64,000 bases of DNA from Acidobacteriota bacterium (GTDB taxonomy: Bacteria > Acidobacteriota > Terriglobia > Terriglobales > Acidobacteriaceae), in assembly GCA_021851335.1 (NCBI GenBank), contig JAJZEA010000004.1, positions 41,742-105,741 of the forward strand, in the 5' to 3' direction. The notes under the pieces are model-generated. The model was not told the origin of the DNA, did not search any database, and worked only from the letters and a program-made list of their open reading frames with translations. The position numbers were made by a program, and so were the translations under genes. Of this stretch, positions 36,955-45,976 are shown in pieces; the stretch's first letter is position 1; each line of letters begins with the position of its first letter.

Positions 36955-37836
36955 TCAAACTGCGCAAAGCGTTACGGCTTGTCGCAGGCTGGTGAGCGGA
37001 TCGCCGAGCGGAAGGAACTCGTGTGCGACAACTCCTTCAAACGAAGTGGCTGCGATTGCGCGCATCACTCCGTCCCACTGCACTTCCTGCTGGTTGTTCA
37101 GCTCATGGCGACCCGGCACTCCTCCGGTGTGGAAGTGGCCAATGGATGCGATGTTCTGCTGGATGGTCGTGATCAGGTCTCCCTCCATGATCTGCATGTG
37201 GTAGACATCGTAGAGCAATCGGATGAATGGCGAATCCACCTCTTGGATGACCTCGACACCCCAGGCAGTGTGGTCGGCCATGTATCCGGGATGATTCACC
37301 TTGCTGTTCAGCAGTTCCATGCAGAGCATGACGCCGGAGTCCTCGACGATGGGCTTCATGCGCTTCAACCCGGTAATGGTGTTGCGCATCCCTTCGTCGT
37401 CGGAAAGACCATCGCGAAGGCCGGAGAAGGTGATGACGCGCTTGACGCCGGCACGCCGGGCAAGCGGGAGATTTTTCCGCAGTCCGGCCTCGATGGAGGC
37501 GTGATTTTCCAGTCGATTGAGTCCGCGGGAGATCTCCCCGGCCTCGGCATATCCCATGGTGCAGACCAGGCCGTATCGCCGCGGAATTTCATATTCATCC
37601 GGCTGTAGCAGGTCAATGCCGACAAGTCCCATGCCGGCTCCTGCCACGCAGAGATCGTCGAGGGAGATTTTGGGGTAGCACCAGCGGCAGGCGGACTGAT
37701 GAATGCGGCTGTGAGAGTTCGCGTGAATCGGGCTTGCGCTGCTTTCGGGTGATCCTGCGAGGGCCATGCCGACGGTCGCAACGCCTGCGTGCAGCAGATC
37801 GCGGCGAGATAACAAGGGATCAGCGGCGGTGGACAT
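36955..37836 (-). CDS. Tat-exported sugar phosphate isomerase/epimerase-like TIM barrel (hydroxypyruvate isomerase-like)
   Basis: About 293 residues. The N-terminus carries a twin-arginine signal ('SRRDLLHAGVATVGMALAG'), so an enzyme normally cytosolic elsewhere is exported here. The AP-endonuclease-2/xylose-isomerase-like barrel follows: 'LVGIDLLQPDEYEIPRRYGL', 'LPLARRAGVKRVITFSGLRDGLSDDEGMRNTITGLKRMKPIVEDSGVMLCMELLNSKVNHPGYMAD', 'LLYDVYHMQIMEGDLITTIQQNIASIGHFHTGGVPGRHELNN', and 'FEGVVAHEFLPLGDPLTSL'. Glu, Asp and His metal ligands are present. This matches the hydroxypyruvate isomerase-like group. The ATG at 37836 is chosen for the Tat signal; ATG 37878 is possible. Confidence 0.86.
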   Translation of the reverse strand: MSTAADPLLSRRDLLHAGVATVGMALAGSPESSASPIHANSHSRIHQSACRWCYPKISLDDLCVAGAGMGLVGIDLLQPDEYEIPRRYGLVCTMGYAEAGEISRGLNRLENHASIEAGLRKNLPLARRAGVKRVITFSGLRDGLSDDEGMRNTITGLKRMKPIVEDSGVMLCMELLNSKVNHPGYMADHTAWGVEVIQEVDSPFIRLLYDVYHMQIMEGDLITTIQQNIASIGHFHTGGVPGRHELNNQQEVQWDGVMRAIAATSFEGVVAHEFLPLGDPLTSLRQAVTLCAV

Positions 37837-38092
37837 CCTGGTTCGGAATGGCTCAGAGAATTCGGGAAGAGTGAGCATGGCGTCAGGCAACAGAGTGGCG
37901 AATCGACCCAATGGAAGTCAAACTGAGGAGATTGCGACCTGATTCCGGGCCGTTGCGCACCAGAACGCGCAACCGATGGGCCGGGAATGGATAAATCGAC
38001 TTAGTATGAGATTCCTGAATGCAGCAGGGATGCCCTGGAGCTGCGGGGACCGAAGCGGCAGGAATTATTGTCCTCAGTCCCCCGAAATGCTC

Positions 38093-38122
38093 TTGACAAG
38101 AGCCAATCGAGTTTCGTAAATA
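38093..38122 (+). promoter_or_regulatory. Candidate sigma-70 promoter for TonB-receptor operon
   Basis: A perfect TTGACA -35 (38093-38098) and a TAAATA -10-like box (38117-38122) are spaced by 18 bp. They would give a leader of about 145 nt. Confidence 0.5.
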
Positions 38123-38168
38123 TGTTGAGCGCTCGAATTCGCGGTACTGCTGGTTGTCAAGGAACCTT

Positions 38169-38186
38169 TGAATGTAAACGCATTCA
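38169..38186 (+). promoter_or_regulatory. LacI-family-like palindromic operator
   Basis: TGAATG-TAAACG-CATTCA has perfect 6-bp arms around a centre containing the CG step usual in LacI-family sites. It sits about 47 bp downstream of the proposed -10, where a repressor could block elongation. Confidence 0.45.
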
Positions 38187-38274
38187 CTGGAAGCGTCGGT
38201 ACAGACGTCCTTCTAAGAACAATCCGCATGTGAATACGGAGGCGCAAAAAGAAAACGTTTTTCTGGAGGCTTCC

Positions 38275-41200
38275 ATGAGACTCTCCCGGCTAGGTATCCG
38301 ATTCTTGGTCATGATCGGACTACTCATCCTCCCACTCGGTGCTTTTGCCCAGCTTGATACTGGCGCAATCACCGGCGTAGTCACCGATACTTCCGGCGCA
38401 ATTGTGCCCGGTGCAACCGTCACGCTGACCAACACCGAAACCGGCTTTGTCAACACCACCAAAAGCGATTCCGCCGGCATTTACACCTTTTCTCCGATTC
38501 GTATCGGCTCCTACTCGATTACGGTGAGCGCTCCCAGCTTCGAGACCACGAAGCAGGAAAACGTCGTCGTTCAGGTGCAGGAGCGGCTGAGCGTGAATCT
38601 TGCGCTGAAGCCAGGCGAGGTGACAGAAACGGTCACTGTGACCACGGCTCCTCCCTTGCTGCAAACGCAAAGCGGATCAGTCGGCCAGGTCATGACCGCA
38701 CAGACCATCAACCATGTGCCGCTGAATGGTCGCAACTGGGTCTACATCGCGCAGCTTTCCACGGGAACGGCTCCGGCAGAGGGATCACGCGGCGGTGGCA
38801 AGGGCGATTTTGAAGCCAACGGCCAGCGCGCAGAGCAAAACAACTTCATCCTCGACGGCGTGGACAACAACGTGAACGTGGTGGATTTTGCCAACGGCGC
38901 AAGCTATGTCGTGCAGCCGCCGCCGGACGCGCTCTCCGAGTTCAAGGTGCAGACAGGCGACTATAGCGCCGAGTTTGGCCACTCTGCCGGCGCGGTCGTG
39001 AATGCGACGATCAAATCCGGCACCAATGAGATTCATGGTGATTTGTGGGAGTATTTCCGCAATACCGTGCTGGACTCGAAAAACTTCAATGCCCTGACGG
39101 TGCCGAATTACCACGAGAATCAGTTTGGCGCGACGCTGGGCTTTCCCATCATCAAGAACAAGCTCTTCTTCTTTGGCGATACACAGGCCAACCGCATCAT
39201 CTTTGGCAACACGCAGACCCTCACGGTGCCTACGGCTTTGATGCGGCAGGGTAACTTCAGCGAGTTGTTAAGCACCTCGCTCACTGGCTCCGCTCAGCCC
39301 ATTTACCTCTATCAACCCAACCAGCAAAACGGCACGCTGCTGCAATGCAATGGGCAGCAGAACGTCTTCTGCCAAAGCCAGATCAGCAAGGTAGCGCAGA
39401 ACATTCTCAATCTGTATCCGATGCCGAATGCCAATGGCGGCAAAACGTACAACAACTACATCGTCAACACCAACGACTCGGATAACACCTTCCAGTGGGA
39501 TACCCGCATGGATTACAACGCGACCAACAACGACCAGATGTTCGCGCGTTTCAGCTATTACCATGAGCCGGGTAACTATCTGCCACCTTTGGGTCCGATT
39601 CTGGACGGTGGCAGCTTTGGCAACGATGGAAGCATCCTGAACCTGGGTGAGAACTTTGTTCTGAGCGAGACGCACGTCTTCACGCCGACACTCTCCAACG
39701 AATTTCGCTTCGGCTACAACTATCTGCATGATGGATACGTGCAGCCCAATGCAGATACGAACATCGCTGCAACTCTAGGCATGGGCGGCATTCCGTTCGG
39801 ACCGGATTTCCCCCAGAATGGCGGTCTGCCGAATGTCTCGATCGGCGGCATCTCCAGCTTTGGCAGCACGACGTTCTATGTCACCGACGAGCACGAGAAC
39901 GTGTTTCAGGTTCTGGACAACGTGACCAAGGTCATTGGGAATCACACGCTGCGTCTGGGCGTGGACTTCCAGAGCATTCGATTCTCCACATTGCAGCCGC
40001 CCTATCCTCGCGGCACCTATGGTTTCACCGGAGAATATACCAGCAACCTGAATGCCAACTTCACTGGCTACGGCGTTGCCGATTTTCTGGCTGACCAGAA
40101 CAACAATGCGCAGATTTCCAATGAATTCAAGAACGGCGATGCGCACTGGTATCGCTCCGGCTATGCCGAGGATGACTGGCGCGTGAACAACAAGCTCACG
40201 CTCAATCTGGGTCTGCGCTACGACTACTATCAGCCGTACAAAGACGTCGGTGGATACCAGGCCAGCTACTACATCACGGGAGCCGTGGGGCCTGGCTTTG
40301 GACAGGCGACCTTTGAGATTCCTTCGCAACAGCGAAACTACCCGATCAATTCGCTGTTCACAAACCTGCTGGCGAAAGATAACATCACCCTCCAGTACGT
40401 AAACAATCCAGCCTTAATCAACGCGCAAAAGACGAACTTTGCGCCGCGCTTTGGGTTCTCGTTTGCGATGGATGATAACGACGTCATCCGCGGCGGATAT
40501 GGAATCTTCTACGGCGGTCTGGAAAGCACTGGATATTATCCAAACCTGGGTGAAAACTATCCCTTCCAGTTCACGGATACCTTCCCGGCGCCAAACTGCG
40601 TGGCGAACAACTGCCCCAGCATCAGTGACCCGACCTACGGCGGAATATCACTGGAAAACGGCTTCACGACGCAGCTTGCGCAGGGATTGGCCAACTTTAT
40701 CTCCACTCCGGCGCTTCGCGGGTCGGACCAGAATACGAAGACGCCATACACCGAGGACTACAACCTCTCGTACCAGCACCAGTTCAATGCGAACCTGGCG
40801 ATGACGCTCTCCTATGTTGGCGATGTTTCACGCCATCTGCAGGTCTTCCCGGATCCGAATAACCCATTTGCGCTGACCAATCCTTCGGTGAACTCGCAAA
40901 TCTATCGCCCGTTCCCGGACTTTGGCGGAACGGCATACACCAATTACGCCGGCATGAGCAACTACAATTCGCTACAGGCGAAGTTGCAGAAGCGCATGTC
41001 GCATGGGCTGAACTTCCTGGCCAGCTATACCTGGGCGCATTCGCTCGACGATGCTCCCACGCCGCTTGGAAGCACGGGCGATGGTGGTTATCGGAACACC
41101 AATTTGCTGCCTATCGTGAATGACTACAGCAACTCGCCCTTTGATGTGCGTCAGCGCATCACGTTCAACACCTACTACGATCTGCCGTTTGGCAAGGGAC

Positions 41201-41835
41201 GCACGTTCATGAATCGTGGCGGCATCCTGAACGCCATTGCGGGAGGATGGTCCTCGAACCTGACCTTCTTTGCGCAGACGGGCAATCCCTTCACGGTGTA
41301 TCCGAACAACACCGGCCCTTCGGGTGGCGGCACGCGCGCGATTCTGGTGGGTGATCCATACAAGGGCGGTGGCACACCGAATCCTACCAATCCAAACGTA
41401 AGTTGCCCGGCAAAGGTGAGGACGCTGCAAAACTGGTTTAACCCCTGCGCCTTTGCCAACCCGGTCTCGGGCACGGAGATCAGCCCTGGCCCGTACAACG
41501 GAAGCTATACGACGCCACAGCCTGGCTATCTGTATCCGGCTCAGGTCACGGCCAAAGATCAGGTGCTGCAACTGCTGGGTGGCCGACGCAACCAGATCTA
41601 CGGCCCAGGTTACGAGCGGGTCAACATGTCCATCTTCAAGCAGTTCCCGACATTCCGGACGCAGTATCTGGAGTTCCGAGCCGACATCTTCAACGTGCTC
41701 AACACTCCGGCGTATGGCACTCCCAGCGTCACCAACATCAACTCCAACGGCGGCGAGATTTCGTCTCCCCGCTTCTTCCAGAACTTTACTCCCGATGCGC
41801 GCTTCTTCCAGTTCGCAATGAAGTATCAGTTCTGA
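38275..41835 (+). CDS. TonB-dependent receptor with N-terminal carboxypeptidase-regulatory domain (Oar-like)
   Basis: An 1186-residue outer-membrane transporter. It has a signal peptide (residues 1-25, ending 'GAFAQ'), then a CarboxypepD-regulatory domain (about 28-110, 'GAITGVVTDTSGAIVPGATVTLTNTETGF' and 'YSITVSAPSFETTKQENVVVQVQERLSVNLALKPG'). A plug domain follows ('VPLNGRNWVYIAQLSTGTAPAEG', 'NNFILDGVDNNVNVVDF', 'EFKVQTGDYSAEFGHSAGAVVNATIKSGTNEIHGDLWEYFRNT'). A 22-strand barrel ends in 'FAMKYQF'. It imports a large substrate, in this phylum often oligosaccharides, using TonB energy. GGAGG lies 5 nt before the ATG. It heads an operon with the next three genes. Confidence 0.95.
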   Translation: MRLSRLGIRFLVMIGLLILPLGAFAQLDTGAITGVVTDTSGAIVPGATVTLTNTETGFVNTTKSDSAGIYTFSPIRIGSYSITVSAPSFETTKQENVVVQVQERLSVNLALKPGEVTETVTVTTAPPLLQTQSGSVGQVMTAQTINHVPLNGRNWVYIAQLSTGTAPAEGSRGGGKGDFEANGQRAEQNNFILDGVDNNVNVVDFANGASYVVQPPPDALSEFKVQTGDYSAEFGHSAGAVVNATIKSGTNEIHGDLWEYFRNTVLDSKNFNALTVPNYHENQFGATLGFPIIKNKLFFFGDTQANRIIFGNTQTLTVPTALMRQGNFSELLSTSLTGSAQPIYLYQPNQQNGTLLQCNGQQNVFCQSQISKVAQNILNLYPMPNANGGKTYNNYIVNTNDSDNTFQWDTRMDYNATNNDQMFARFSYYHEPGNYLPPLGPILDGGSFGNDGSILNLGENFVLSETHVFTPTLSNEFRFGYNYLHDGYVQPNADTNIAATLGMGGIPFGPDFPQNGGLPNVSIGGISSFGSTTFYVTDEHENVFQVLDNVTKVIGNHTLRLGVDFQSIRFSTLQPPYPRGTYGFTGEYTSNLNANFTGYGVADFLADQNNNAQISNEFKNGDAHWYRSGYAEDDWRVNNKLTLNLGLRYDYYQPYKDVGGYQASYYITGAVGPGFGQATFEIPSQQRNYPINSLFTNLLAKDNITLQYVNNPALINAQKTNFAPRFGFSFAMDDNDVIRGGYGIFYGGLESTGYYPNLGENYPFQFTDTFPAPNCVANNCPSISDPTYGGISLENGFTTQLAQGLANFISTPALRGSDQNTKTPYTEDYNLSYQHQFNANLAMTLSYVGDVSRHLQVFPDPNNPFALTNPSVNSQIYRPFPDFGGTAYTNYAGMSNYNSLQAKLQKRMSHGLNFLASYTWAHSLDDAPTPLGSTGDGGYRNTNLLPIVNDYSNSPFDVRQRITFNTYYDLPFGKGRTFMNRGGILNAIAGGWSSNLTFFAQTGNPFTVYPNNTGPSGGGTRAILVGDPYKGGGTPNPTNPNVSCPAKVRTLQNWFNPCAFANPVSGTEISPGPYNGSYTTPQPGYLYPAQVTAKDQVLQLLGGRRNQIYGPGYERVNMSIFKQFPTFRTQYLEFRADIFNVLNTPAYGTPSVTNINSNGGEISSPRFFQNFTPDARFFQFAMKYQF

Positions 41836-41890
41836 TTTAGACTTCACGGTGAGGAGCGGTGCACGCCGCTCCTCATTGGGAGCGATTGGG

Positions 41891-43318
41891 ATGGAATTTC
41901 GGAGTATCTCGCTTGTACGCTCAGCGCTGTTTGCGCTGAGTGTTTTTGTCTGCGGGGCAAGTTTTCTTTCCGCGCAGTCTTCCACGGCATTAGCCGCTCG
42001 TTCTGCGGCCGATGCGTCGGCGAAGGATGATCGCCTCTTTCAGCAGGCAACCACGGCGTTGCAAAACGGCAGTCTGGCGGAAGCGCGCAGCCTGCTCACG
42101 CAACTGCGCGCTCGCCATCCTCATGACTTTCCCATCGATGAATCCCTCGGTCTGGCTTGTGCGCAGCAGGGTGATCTGAAATCGGCACTGGCCTACTTGC
42201 GAGCGGCTACCGAGGACGATCCAGGATCGGCCGTCGCCCAGGCGAATCTGGGAACGGCCTATCTGAAGATGCAGCAGAATGAAGCCGCTGTGAAGGCTCT
42301 GGAGACAAGCGTGCAGCTTGATCCTTCCAACGCTTCGACGCAAGCTGCTCTGGGGCAAGCGTTGATGCTGACGAAGCAGCCAAAAGCAGCGGTCGCGCCA
42401 TTCCGTGCGGCGCTCAAGCAGAACGCCGACGATCCAGGTCTGCTGTATAACACGGCTCTCGCGGAGTTTCAGGCAGGCGATGCAGCAGCAGCGGAGCCAT
42501 TGTTGGCGCGGATGCCGGGAGCGGAGGATTCTGCCGAAGCGCAATCGCTCTTTGGCGATGTAGACGAGTCACTGGCGAAGTATGAAGATGCAGCCAGGCA
42601 CTATGCCAATGCTGCGCGACTGGACCCAAGCGAAGCCAATGTCTTCCTGCTGGGGGTCGAGTTTTTGCGCCACTGGACGTTCGACCCGGCGATCAAGGAG
42701 TTTGAAGCCGGAGTCAAAAGCTTTCCGCAAAGCACGCGGATGCAGGTGGGTCTGGGTGTTGCGTACTATGGCGGCAGTTACTATGACAAAGCGATTCCCA
42801 TCTTTGCCGACCTGCTGCAAAAATCGCCGGATAACTCACTCTATGCCGAGTTACTGGGTCGCGATTGCACCGTGTTGACGGAAGGGATACGACCGGAGTG
42901 TGCCTCCCTGGTGAGCTTTGCAGAGCGTCATCCGGATAACGCCGTGATTGCGACCTACGCCGCGACCAGCATTCTGCATCAGCCGCAAGGGCAACAGCAG
43001 TTGGAGACGGCTCGCGCACTGCTGATGAATGCGTTGCATGCCAATCCGCGCATGGCGCAGGCTCAGTTTGCGATGGGGTTGCTGCTGCAGTTGGAGAATC
43101 AGTGGAAAGAAAGCATTTCACCGCTGGAGACGGCCATTCAGTTGAAACCGGATTATGCGACCGCACATTATCGGCTGGCTCTTGCCTACAATCACAACGG
43201 CGACAAGCAGCAGGCGCAGCAGGAGATTGCGCTGGAGCTGAAGTATACCAAGGCGGATCGCGCGGAGGTGGAAAGCCGCCTGCGCTCGGTGACCACATTT
43301 CTGGTGAAGATGCAATGA
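41891..43318 (+). CDS. Secreted tetratricopeptide-repeat protein
   Basis: A 475-residue protein with a signal peptide (residues 1-30, ending 'SFLSAQ'). At least seven TPR-type helix pairs follow, for example 'DRLFQQATTALQNGSLAEARSLLTQLRARHP', 'SAVAQANLGTAYLKMQQNEAAVKALETSVQLDPS', 'ASTQAALGQALMLTKQPKAAVAPFRAALKQNADD' and 'AQAQFAMGLLLQLENQWKESISPLETAIQLKPDYATAHYRLALAYNHNG'. It is probably a periplasmic scaffold for its operon partners. GGGAG lies 8 nt before the ATG at 41891. It begins 55 nt after the TonB receptor stop, and its stop overlaps the next start by 4 nt (ATGA), a sign of translational coupling. Confidence 0.93.
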   Translation: MEFRSISLVRSALFALSVFVCGASFLSAQSSTALAARSAADASAKDDRLFQQATTALQNGSLAEARSLLTQLRARHPHDFPIDESLGLACAQQGDLKSALAYLRAATEDDPGSAVAQANLGTAYLKMQQNEAAVKALETSVQLDPSNASTQAALGQALMLTKQPKAAVAPFRAALKQNADDPGLLYNTALAEFQAGDAAAAEPLLARMPGAEDSAEAQSLFGDVDESLAKYEDAARHYANAARLDPSEANVFLLGVEFLRHWTFDPAIKEFEAGVKSFPQSTRMQVGLGVAYYGGSYYDKAIPIFADLLQKSPDNSLYAELLGRDCTVLTEGIRPECASLVSFAERHPDNAVIATYAATSILHQPQGQQQLETARALLMNALHANPRMAQAQFAMGLLLQLENQWKESISPLETAIQLKPDYATAHYRLALAYNHNGDKQQAQQEIALELKYTKADRAEVESRLRSVTTFLVKMQ

Positions 43319-44484
43319 GTCCAGGCATGCAACGCGCAGGTTTTCGCGCCGCGGCGCAACAGGTTGCATTCCATCGCCGGGATTTTTTGCGCGCCGCCGG
43401 GCTGATGGGAGCCAGCGCGCCGCTGCTCAGTTTTGGACCCCTGCGCGCCGCAACCCTTCCGCGCGGGCGCAAGGTGGTGGTCGTCACCTTTGGCGGAGGC
43501 GCGCGCGATGAAGAAACCTTTGCGCCCGATGGCCAGGAGAACATCCCGAATCTGATTCAGACATTGTTGCCTCAGGCTGCGTTCTACAGTCAGGTGGTCA
43601 ACCGTGGCATTCTGGGGCACTATGTGGCGACGGCCAGTCTTGCCACAGGAGTCTATGAAACCTTTGACAACTTTGCTGCCACTCCGCCGGCAAATCCAAC
43701 CGTCTTCGAGTACTACCGCAAAGCGCTCCATCGACCCGCCACCGATGCCTGGGTCGTTGCTCCCAGCAACGGATTCAACCGCATCGGTGAAAGCGATGCG
43801 CGCGGCTATGGGCCAGGTCTTGGCGCTGGAGTCATCCTGCCCAAACATCTGCTCGCAGCGGCCATGCCGCAGCACCGGCAAAGCGACTTCACACATCTGC
43901 TGCGGGACAACTACGAGGATCCCTATTACACGCCGGATTTGCACGGCGGCGAGTTTGAGCTGAGCCAGCTTGATTCGATCCTCAAGCTTTCCGTGAACGA
44001 ATTCACCGGCCACGCGCTCAGCCTCAGCAGCGCCGACGAGCTCTCTGTTTACGTAGCGCATCAGCTTATGCGCCAGCTTTCCCCGAGCCTGCTCTGGATC
44101 ACGCTGCACGATATGGACGTGGCGCATTCGGGCGCATATTCGCTGTATGTGGATGGCATTCGCCGCTCCGACCGCCTGTGTGCGGAGATTTGGAAGATGA
44201 TTCAGGCTGAACCGGAGTATGCCGGTCGAACGACGATGCTGGTGCTGCCGGATTTTGGCCGCGACTCCGACTTTGACTCCGGCGGCAACGGATTTCAGCA
44301 TCATCGCACCGGCGATGCGCTTTCGCGAACGACGTGGATGATGGCGCTTGGCCCCGGCATTCGTCAGGGAGCGATGATTGATCGTCCTGTGCAGTCAACC
44401 GATCTGGTGCCGACAATCGGAGCGCTCATGGGCTTTGCGACACCGCTGGCTCGCGGGCGTGCGCTGACAGAGGTGCTCGGATGA
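43315..44484 (+). CDS. Tat-exported alkaline-phosphatase-superfamily protein (sulfatase/DUF1501-like)
   Basis: A 389-residue protein starting in the ATGA overlap with the TPR gene. The twin-arginine signal is 'FHRRDFLRAAGLMGASAPLL'. The rest has the outline of the alkaline-phosphatase/sulfatase fold: 'KVVVVTFGGGARDEETF' at the first metal region, 'ITLHDMDVAHSGAYSLYVDGIRRSDRL', 'TTMLVLPDFGRDSDFDSGGNGFQHHRTGD' and 'PVQSTDLVPTIGALMGF', which are typical late metal and substrate segments. The first strand lacks the usual Asp-Asp or Cys/Ser nucleophile pattern ('GGGARDEETF' instead), so catalysis is uncertain. It may act on a phosphorylated or sulfated substrate taken up by the adjacent receptor. 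Confidence 0.75.
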   Translation: MSPGMQRAGFRAAAQQVAFHRRDFLRAAGLMGASAPLLSFGPLRAATLPRGRKVVVVTFGGGARDEETFAPDGQENIPNLIQTLLPQAAFYSQVVNRGILGHYVATASLATGVYETFDNFAATPPANPTVFEYYRKALHRPATDAWVVAPSNGFNRIGESDARGYGPGLGAGVILPKHLLAAAMPQHRQSDFTHLLRDNYEDPYYTPDLHGGEFELSQLDSILKLSVNEFTGHALSLSSADELSVYVAHQLMRQLSPSLLWITLHDMDVAHSGAYSLYVDGIRRSDRLCAEIWKMIQAEPEYAGRTTMLVLPDFGRDSDFDSGGNGFQHHRTGDALSRTTWMMALGPGIRQGAMIDRPVQSTDLVPTIGALMGFATPLARGRALTEVLG

Positions 44485-45692
44485 CCCCTGCGCAGCTCAG
44501 GCCGGAAGACTTTGCCAGCTACCCTGCCCAGGCGCGTTCGCTTGCAGTCAGCCAGATCCCTCTACTGCGCACGCTTCCGCTCGTTTTTGCGGCTCTTCTG
44601 CTGCGTGAGACGCGTGACTACGACTGGCGATTTCCACCCGAGCGGCTGGCCATCGAAGATCAGTTTTCCTTTTTGTCATCGCTTACGCTGCCGGAGCGGG
44701 AAAATCTGCTGCGAGGCTTCGCAAATGTGCGACTGCCGGAGTCAGCCCAGCGCATCCGCTGGGTGGCGCAGCCGCAGCAGTTTCTGGATGCGCTGACCGC
44801 GGCACTCTGGTCGACTCACCAGATTGACGGCTTTCGACAAAGCGCAAAGTCCTACGCCAGCGCGTGGCGCAAGGCGCGTCCAGAGCCGCAGCCGACGATG
44901 CAGCGACTCACCGTTGTGGTGTTGGGAGCCGATCTCAAACTGGACGGATATCCGCTGTTTCGCAAGCTGCGTTCGCATGGCGTCTTTGTTCCGCAGGTCC
45001 GTGGAGACGATGGCTGGGCCACGTTGGCGGCTCTCGCGCAAAAGCGCGCTCAAAGCCATCCCGCGGCCGCGAGCCATATCTACATCGATGGCGGCGAGGC
45101 GGACTCTTCGCTGGCGACTCATCTGGCCACCACCTCGTATGCCGGACTTGCTTCGGTCCGCGAGCAACTGCTGCAACGGATCAGCGCGATGCTTACCGGT
45201 GCCAACAGCGGTCCGGAGCAGTTGCGCACCGCCATGGCCGAGATCACGCCGCAGTCGCTGCGCTGGCCTGCGACCTCCGGCGACGAGGCTTTCCGTCGCT
45301 ACCAGCTTGACGTGCTCACGGAAGGCTCAGGCACGCAGATCTTCAGCACAACGTTTGTGCAATGGGCTGCGCGGGAAGCGCTGCGGCGAGCGCAGCCGCT
45401 GACGCTGGTCATGCGCTTTGCGCCGCGCCAGCACAGTCTGAATATGAACGAGATGCTCTCGGGCAAGACCCAGGGCAACGCGCCCGATCCCGCCGGTTCG
45501 CTGGTGGACGCCGATATGGGCGCATTTTATGCGTGGATCGACCAGCAGAGGTTGACGGGCGCGGAGACGAGCGCGTTTCTGGCCTGGAGCGAGGTGCATC
45601 GTCAGGCGGTGCTGATCGGTCCGGCGATCCCGCGCAATACGGTCGCCGGCGCGCCCATGACCATGAGCCAGATGCTGGCGCAGCTCGGGTAA
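44481..45692 (+). CDS. Conserved-looking protein of unknown function, operon partner of TonB receptor
   Basis: A 403-residue protein whose ATG overlaps the stop of the preceding gene by 4 nt. No signal peptide and no membrane segment are evident; the composition is mixed alpha/beta. A central stretch, 'RLTVVVLGADLKLDGYPLFRKLRSHGVFVPQVRGDDGWATLAALAQKRAQSHPAAASHIYIDGGEAD', looks like a Rossmann-like domain. Late segments are 'GTQIFSTTFVQWAAREALRRAQPLTLVMRFAPRQHSLNMNEML' and 'ADMGAFYAWIDQQRLTGAETSAFLAWSEVHRQAVLIGPAIPRNTVAGAPMTMSQML'. I do not recognise the family. The coupling implies it works with the Tat-exported and TPR proteins. Confidence 0.8.
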   Translation: MTPAQLRPEDFASYPAQARSLAVSQIPLLRTLPLVFAALLLRETRDYDWRFPPERLAIEDQFSFLSSLTLPERENLLRGFANVRLPESAQRIRWVAQPQQFLDALTAALWSTHQIDGFRQSAKSYASAWRKARPEPQPTMQRLTVVVLGADLKLDGYPLFRKLRSHGVFVPQVRGDDGWATLAALAQKRAQSHPAAASHIYIDGGEADSSLATHLATTSYAGLASVREQLLQRISAMLTGANSGPEQLRTAMAEITPQSLRWPATSGDEAFRRYQLDVLTEGSGTQIFSTTFVQWAAREALRRAQPLTLVMRFAPRQHSLNMNEMLSGKTQGNAPDPAGSLVDADMGAFYAWIDQQRLTGAETSAFLAWSEVHRQAVLIGPAIPRNTVAGAPMTMSQMLAQLG

Positions 45693-45835
45693 AGAGCGTG
45701 GGGCGACAGGCGTGGGCTGAGAGGCGTGGGGCGCAAGTGTCCTTGAGCGGCCAGGCGTGAAGTTTCAGCAGGTTGTTCCATCGAGTCTGAACGCGAGAAG
45801 CTGGTTAGCCGAGGCGATGTGCTTGATGGATGCAA

Positions 45836-45958
45836 GAGCGTGTTTCATCTCTCCCTCGGTGGCTTCGTCGCAGTGCGTCAGCCCCGCGCTGATCGCAGCG
45901 TTGATCGCAGGTCGGATACGTGTGGCTTCAGGCTTTCGTGGATGAATGAAACACGCTC
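45836..45958. repeat. Family A dispersed element, copy 1 (123 bp, MITE-like)
   Basis: Perfect 13-bp terminal inverted repeats (GAGCGTGTTTCAT at 45836-45848, ATGAAACACGCTC at 45946-45958). Internal homology to copy 2 (57946-58056) includes a shared stretch around CCTCGGTGGCTTCGTCGC. It sits between the unknown operon gene and the cupin gene. Short frames across it have no ribosome binding site. Confidence 0.85.
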
Positions 45959-45976
45959 AACGCCCTGCTTCGTGCA

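Larger units (their letters stand above)
37837..38274. other. Long divergent regulatory region before the TonB-receptor operon
   Basis: About 438 bp with no supportable gene. It separates the isomerase and TonB-receptor genes. It holds a good sigma-70-like promoter and a LacI-like palindrome (annotated separately). A second palindromic stretch (AAAACGTTTT at 38252-38261) lies just upstream of the receptor's ribosome binding site. Confidence 0.6.
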
